Origin: Liolophura sinensis
Lineage: Eukaryota > Mollusca > Polyplacophora > Chitonida > Chitonidae
Direction: 5' to 3'
NCBI RefSeq assembly: GCF_032854445.1
Contig: NC_088302.1
Location: 39,994,191-40,058,190 of the forward strand
DNA length: 64,000 bases
A program made the position numbers and the translations under genes. The notes under the pieces are model-generated. The model was not told where the DNA came from and did no database searches. It worked only from the letters and a program-made list of their open reading frames with translations. Below are positions 59,631 through 64,000 of this stretch, piece after piece. Numbering within the stretch: the stretch's first letter is position 1; the number at the start of each line of letters is the position of its first letter.

Positions 59631-62600
59631 CTAAATTGTCGTCACATTGACACAGTGACCAATTTGATTGGATACACTGTGAGTTCTATTTGCCCAATCA
59701 GGGAACTCGCCCAGCCGGAAGTAGGCGTAACCCCAGGTGTTAATGGCCAAATTCACGATGGCGACGCAAATCAGGTTCAACACAAGCCCTGCTTTGGCCT
59801 ACAAATATACATGAGCGGTCACAAAATGTAAATGTTACCAAAACCACATCATAATTAAAGAATGGTCGTTATTCTCAAAGAAAGAAAAATCAATGCAAAG
59901 TTGGCAAAGAAGTTTTTAACAAATGTTTGAAAGTATGTGATTCAAAAAAAAAAAAAAAAAAAACAGCGTGGAACACGTGCTTTTCAGATATTCAAATATT
60001 TGTAACTTGTAATCAAAGCATTGTTCTTTAGTTTTACTATTCTGCAATACTTCAATACACACGTTTAAAATGTTAGTTGGAGCCCTAAGTTTCAAAGTGG
60101 TACTAAGTGCATTGTTCGATCAAAAGCATCCGACCTAAAATTACACCACTACATTACAGTTTTAATGATAGCAACAGTGCAGTAAGGCAGGACACAGATT
60201 TGCTGATTGTACAATCTTCACAATAAAGGCAAAGAAAAAATTAAAATCAAGTACGTATCAGATGAAAGACCGTTAAAAACTGTCCAGGAAAATGGTCGGA
60301 TTTATATATTGAATATTTTATTCTATGGTGGCCTTTTTTCTGACCACAAGAGGACCATTGACGTCACAATGGTCCACTTGCTACTTAATACAGATACAGA
60401 AGGTTTTTGCTATTTAATACAGATTAAACTGCTACATTTCATAATTCAAAATGTATATACATATAGATTTATGAATGCATTCGCTGATTTCACCTTGGAA
60501 CGAATTATTTCAGGCAAAAAATTTCGATGTAACGTAAATGATACATTCTGGATCACAACAGACCAGAGTAGTGATCTTTTAACACAATTTTACTCGGCTG
60601 GAAAAAAGTTTTTAAAAATCCAGTTATTTTCCCAGGCGGTTTTTAATGGTGTTTCATCTCATATATACGTCATCTTAGAGTGGACTTTGCCTTTAAGTAT
60701 TTAAAAAGGCAACCTTCTGTTAACTTACCATGTCCAGAACTCGGACAGTCCCATAAGAGAAGACGATGGCGTTAGGGGGCGTGGCAACAGGTAACATGAA
60801 TGCAAAGGAAGTGGACATGCATCCGGGTATCATCAGGTAGAGAGGGTGGACGCCAATGCCGACGCTCTGTGAACATGAAGAAAGCCATGGTATATAGTCT
60901 CCAGTTGTCTCTGGAAGATGTGGAAGGCATAATACCTAAGGACGTTAAGCTAAACCGAATACTTAAAAAAAAAACTCTGGGTTTTACTGTTGTTAAATGT
61001 AACCGAAGGTGAAATTCCTTCTACTGGAAAGCCATATTATAGAAACAATTTGTCCAGAGAAGGTGCGGAATGGATGACCAATACAATTCGACAAATACAT
61101 CGACTAAATATACGCTACCGGATAATACAATCCCAGAAGGTAACTGTTTGATCGGTTCCAATTATAACAGCCTGCTACCCCTACGACAGGACTTTAAGGA
61201 CTAGTGAGGGGGATATTGTAAACCAGAAATGTTGGTACGTTATGGTCCTACGTAGCTTCATTTTGTGTTAATAATCAGACACTCAGGAAAACATATGTAA
61301 ACAACATACAATTTATGGTCTTTGAGGTTGGGATTATTGTAGACTTTACACAGAAAAGATGGCAACGTAATACTTTTCGCTGAATGTGCAAAACGCAAAA
61401 AATGTCTTTATCTACTGACCAGTTGTGCCAGGATTGGTAAAAATATTGTTGCTATAGCAACATTGCTGGTGACCTCGGTAATGGCGGCTATCATGGTTGT
61501 GATGATTATACAGAGGGCCCATGGGGGTATATCCCGGAACACTGTTAACTCACTGGCCAACAACTGTGACAAACCAGATTTCTGGGGGGAAAAGAGCGGT
61601 TAGATAACTGTTTAATGATAAAGCAAATAATAAAAAAGCATTCTCTCGCGGTAAAAATACTTTGAAATATCAGATGAAAAAGGGATATTACGAGAAACCT
61701 CATGTTATCTCGAAATAGATAGTGATATACATTTAGTCGTTTATAAAGGGAGTGCAATATTCAACACGGAATGTCGTTGGTTACTAATTTAGTTGGGCTG
61801 AACAATACCTTTTCTGCTTCAACCAGGGTTCACACAGATTGAAGATTTACGGAAATTACCTGACAGGCAAGAGCCAGGGCATAGCCTCCGCCCAGAAGGA
61901 GGACGATGCCCCAAGAGAATTTGTGCGTGACCGTGTCCCAGTCCAGAAGGGCGACCCGGGGACCGGGATTGTTACTGTCTACAACAGCCACGTATCGATC
62001 TCATAGTTTTTATTCACTAAAGGACAGTTTACTCAAACTGCAAGGTTTACGAAGCCAAATGAGTAATTCATCGCGTTATATTAGGGGTTCAGCATTTGTA
62101 AGACAGTAGTGTATTCCATACAGTACATTATCACCGAGTTTTGCAAGGAAAACAGCTAACAAAACAACGTAAAGACTTCCTCGGAAAATGCTGGAGACAT
62201 ATTGGAGAGATGAATAAAAATGCATGTAGTTAGTTCTCAGAACTGAAATAACTTGGACTTTTCAGTGTGGATGCCACTATACAGCTGTGCATCATCAGAT
62301 ATGAATTGTCCAACCATACTTTAATTATCTCGTGAACTGAAGAAAGATGAACATATATTTCATATTCACAGCCATGTTTATTTAGCTAAATGTATAAACT
62401 GCTACTGTAGTAATCATTTGTACACCACCGAATGATTTCTGAAACTTACCCCTGCCATTTTTCGATCGAAGGCACAGAAAATTTGGGCGAGCTGATGGAA
62501 CTATGAATAAAGAAATGGCTAGCAAAATAGCTGGGGTTGAATCGGAGGCCGTCCTAAGAAAATAATCAAATGTACTTTCTCATCAATATTTAATATCATA

Positions 62601-63517
62601 CAGTCATAAAATAAGAAACAGGGGCAGATTACAATTACAACAATCACATCAATTTCACCAAAATACAAATCAAATATAACTTTTAAAAGTCAACAGAATA
62701 AAGAATAAAGTCAACACTGCGTTTAAACCTGGGAGTAAATAGATGGGAGTGAATTACATGCAAATAAAAAATGTAAAAGGTTAAGCTAGTTGTTCTGCCG
62801 TTTGCAGGACACGTTTGTAGGACGGGTTTGCAGGACGGGTTTGCAGGACACGTTTGCAGGACACGTTTGCAGGACGGGTTTGCAGGACACGTTTGCAGGA
62901 CACGTTTGCAGGACATTCACGCGAAATATAAATTCTGAAACAAAACTTCAAGCGAAGCAACTTACCCTGCAGGTAGCACATTTCCCCACCCCCTGAAAAA
63001 ATCTGATTCTCTGGTGAGCCACAGCAATGCCAAGGCAATGAAGTGGATGGCAACCATCACTTCTGCGAACCTGCATGAAAAGAAACAACAAAGAGAGACA
63101 GAGATTTAATCGACGACCTTTTTATAGTAAGTAACGGTACAAGTGTTTATCTAATCAACTTCATGATTTCAAATTAAGATCTGATTACAAGTACGGATAC
63201 ATTTGTCAAGAATATTCATTCATTTATTCATTTTATTGTTTTTTACTCAATATATACTTACATATACGATGGAGAGCAGTTGTGTAAGTGAAGGAAACTA
63301 GAGTGCCCGGATAAAACCGCCGACCGCTAAGCTACAGATATGCACACAATATTGATGAAGATGAGTAGTCTCATATCAATCAATGCGGAAGGTATGTTCA
63401 ACTAAAACTTACGTCATTGGCCCGAGGGCATTCAGCTCTTTACGGAGCAGGACCTCTGTAGCCGCCTGTTCTTTGAGTCTGTCTTCAGTTCGTCGCTTGC
63501 AGACAAATACTGAATTC
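59631..63517 (-). CDS. SLC13-family sodium-coupled carboxylate/sulfate transporter, 3' seven exons
   Basis: The minus-strand exons are 63517-63413, 63070-62966, 62553-62450, 61978-61860, 61581-61420, 60866-60729 and 59798-59631 (stop TAG 59633-59631). All phases join exactly with GT-AG borders. Together they encode about 300 residues, the C-terminal half of a family of about 570-600, so the 5' exons lie beyond 64000. Diagnostic pieces are ELNALGPMTFAEV, DSTPAILLAISLFIVPSARP, HKFSWGIVLLLGGGYALALA, ITEVTSNVAIATIFLPILAQ (with the second substrate/sodium-site SN motif), and SFAFMLPVATPPNAIVFSYG (the family signature). Near the end are LAINTWGYAYFRLGEFPDW and two late sequons, NRT and NVT, fitting an extracellular glycosylated C-terminus as in NaDC1. 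It should be a plasma-membrane Na+ symporter for di/tricarboxylates or sulfate; sequence alone does not settle the substrate. Confidence 0.95.
60207..60704 (+). other. 165-codon open frame inside the last SLC13 intron (doubtful)
   Basis: An uninterrupted plus-strand frame antisense to the transporter, between its last two exons. The translation (begins MYNLHNKGKEKIKIKYVS) shows no domain I recognise and has the Ile/Phe/Lys/Asn-rich make-up expected from AT-rich DNA. It is long for chance but has no other support. It may be a relic of an inserted element. Confidence 0.15.
62801..62914. repeat. 13-bp minisatellite with two unit types in an SLC13 intron
   Basis: About eight copies of GCAGGACACGTTT and GCAGGACGGGTTT in the order a-b-b-a-a-b-a-a. 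Because 13 is not a multiple of three, several frames read through as Cys/Pro/Lys/Arg-rich peptides. These are not genes. It lies 52 bp from the splice donor of the exon at 62966-63070. Confidence 0.88.
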
Positions 63518-63668
63518 CTGCGGTAGAAATAAATAAAGCCCTCTTATTGGGAATTGGAAAATATATCTGGTGCAACTCGCAGGTAAAATGACTGTTGTTA
63601 ACAAGTGAACAGCTAATAACGTATGTACAACCTTGTATCGTTGTTACAATTTTTATTTCGGCGCATGC

Positions 63669-63816
63669 CGTAAGTGGGAAGGTCTGCCAGCAACCTGTGG
63701 ATGGTCTTGGGTTTCCCCCAGGTTCTGCCCGGTTTCCTCCCACCATAATGCTGGCCGCCGTCGTATAAGTGAAATATTCTTGGGCACGGCGTAAAACACC
63801 AATCAAATAAAAAAAT
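63669..63816 (+). mobile_element. SINE family 1, 5'-truncated, in an SLC13 intron
   Basis: Runs from CCGTAAGTGGGAAGGTCTGC through GTTTCCTCCCACCATAATGC and GGGCACGGCGTAAAACACCA to an AAATAAAAAAATAAA tail. The flanks TCGGCGCATGC (about 63659) and GCGGCACATGC (about 63820) form an imperfect target duplication. It sits upstream of the first transporter exon seen here, antisense to the gene. Confidence 0.88.
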
Positions 63817-64000
63817 AAATTGCGGCACATGCAGCTCCTCATGCTAAGCCTTGTGGTGTGTTGATTGTAGGCCTTCCAAGCCCCCACCCCAACCCCCACC
63901 CCCACCTCGCCAGCACACAACATACCCGATACACACACAATGATTCAGGTAACCGTCTTTTGATCTCTGAACCAAAAATTCCTTTCTTTCAGCATTCTGT

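Noticed and set aside
63413-63509. Splice acceptor at 63510-63511 for the first transporter exon seen
   Set aside because: The acceptor at 63518-63519 has a much better pyrimidine tract (TTTATTTATTTCTACCGCAG) and keeps the same frame.
63432-63938. 168-codon minus-strand frame
   Set aside because: It runs through the reverse strand of a family-1 SINE and a C-rich tract, and clips a transporter exon in the wrong frame.

Overview
This window looks like a stretch of a metazoan nuclear genome, most likely a lophotrochozoan and probably a bivalve mollusc. The genes are split by GT-AG introns and separated by long AT-rich intergenic tracts. The window is littered with tRNA-headed SINEs of a type I associate with molluscs. 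The taxon is an inference from repeat character and protein families, not from a search. I see no bacterial operons, rRNA, CRISPR array or functional tRNA gene.

Layout. 1-16.5 kb: no supportable gene; a 20-bp minisatellite, SINE copies, a nested inverted-repeat element (9.3-9.75 kb) and a 162-bp near-perfect hairpin (14.6 kb). 16.57-17.63 kb: one intact, intronless coding exon for a divergent class-A-like seven-transmembrane receptor. 16.8-38.65 kb: a degraded tandem array. A unit that starts inside the receptor coding sequence and includes several kb of 3' flank recurs at least five times. Copies B and C keep receptor pseudogene fragments; copies D and E keep only non-coding blocks. SINE insertions break up the array. 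38.65-49.9 kb: gene-poor, with minisatellites, hairpins and a 2.6-kb element bounded by 44-bp inverted repeats (46.2-48.8 kb).

49.94-51.19 kb (minus): an ankyrin/SOCS-box gene whose frame is cut by one in-frame TGA and an upstream frame change. 54.88-56.59 kb (plus): a two-exon gene for a 431-residue protein with a C-terminal SOCS box. These two divergently arranged genes both carry BC-box and Cul5-box motifs, so both products are likely substrate adaptors for Elongin B/C-Cullin-5 ubiquitin ligases. 59.63-63.52 kb (minus): seven 3' exons of an SLC13 sodium-coupled carboxylate/sulfate transporter; its 5' half lies beyond the right edge.

The standout structure is the receptor array. The junction between a flank block and the receptor interior is shared by copies B and C, so the duplicates appear to have been born without transmembrane segment 1 and without a promoter. 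They then decayed, leaving the first copy as the only intact one.
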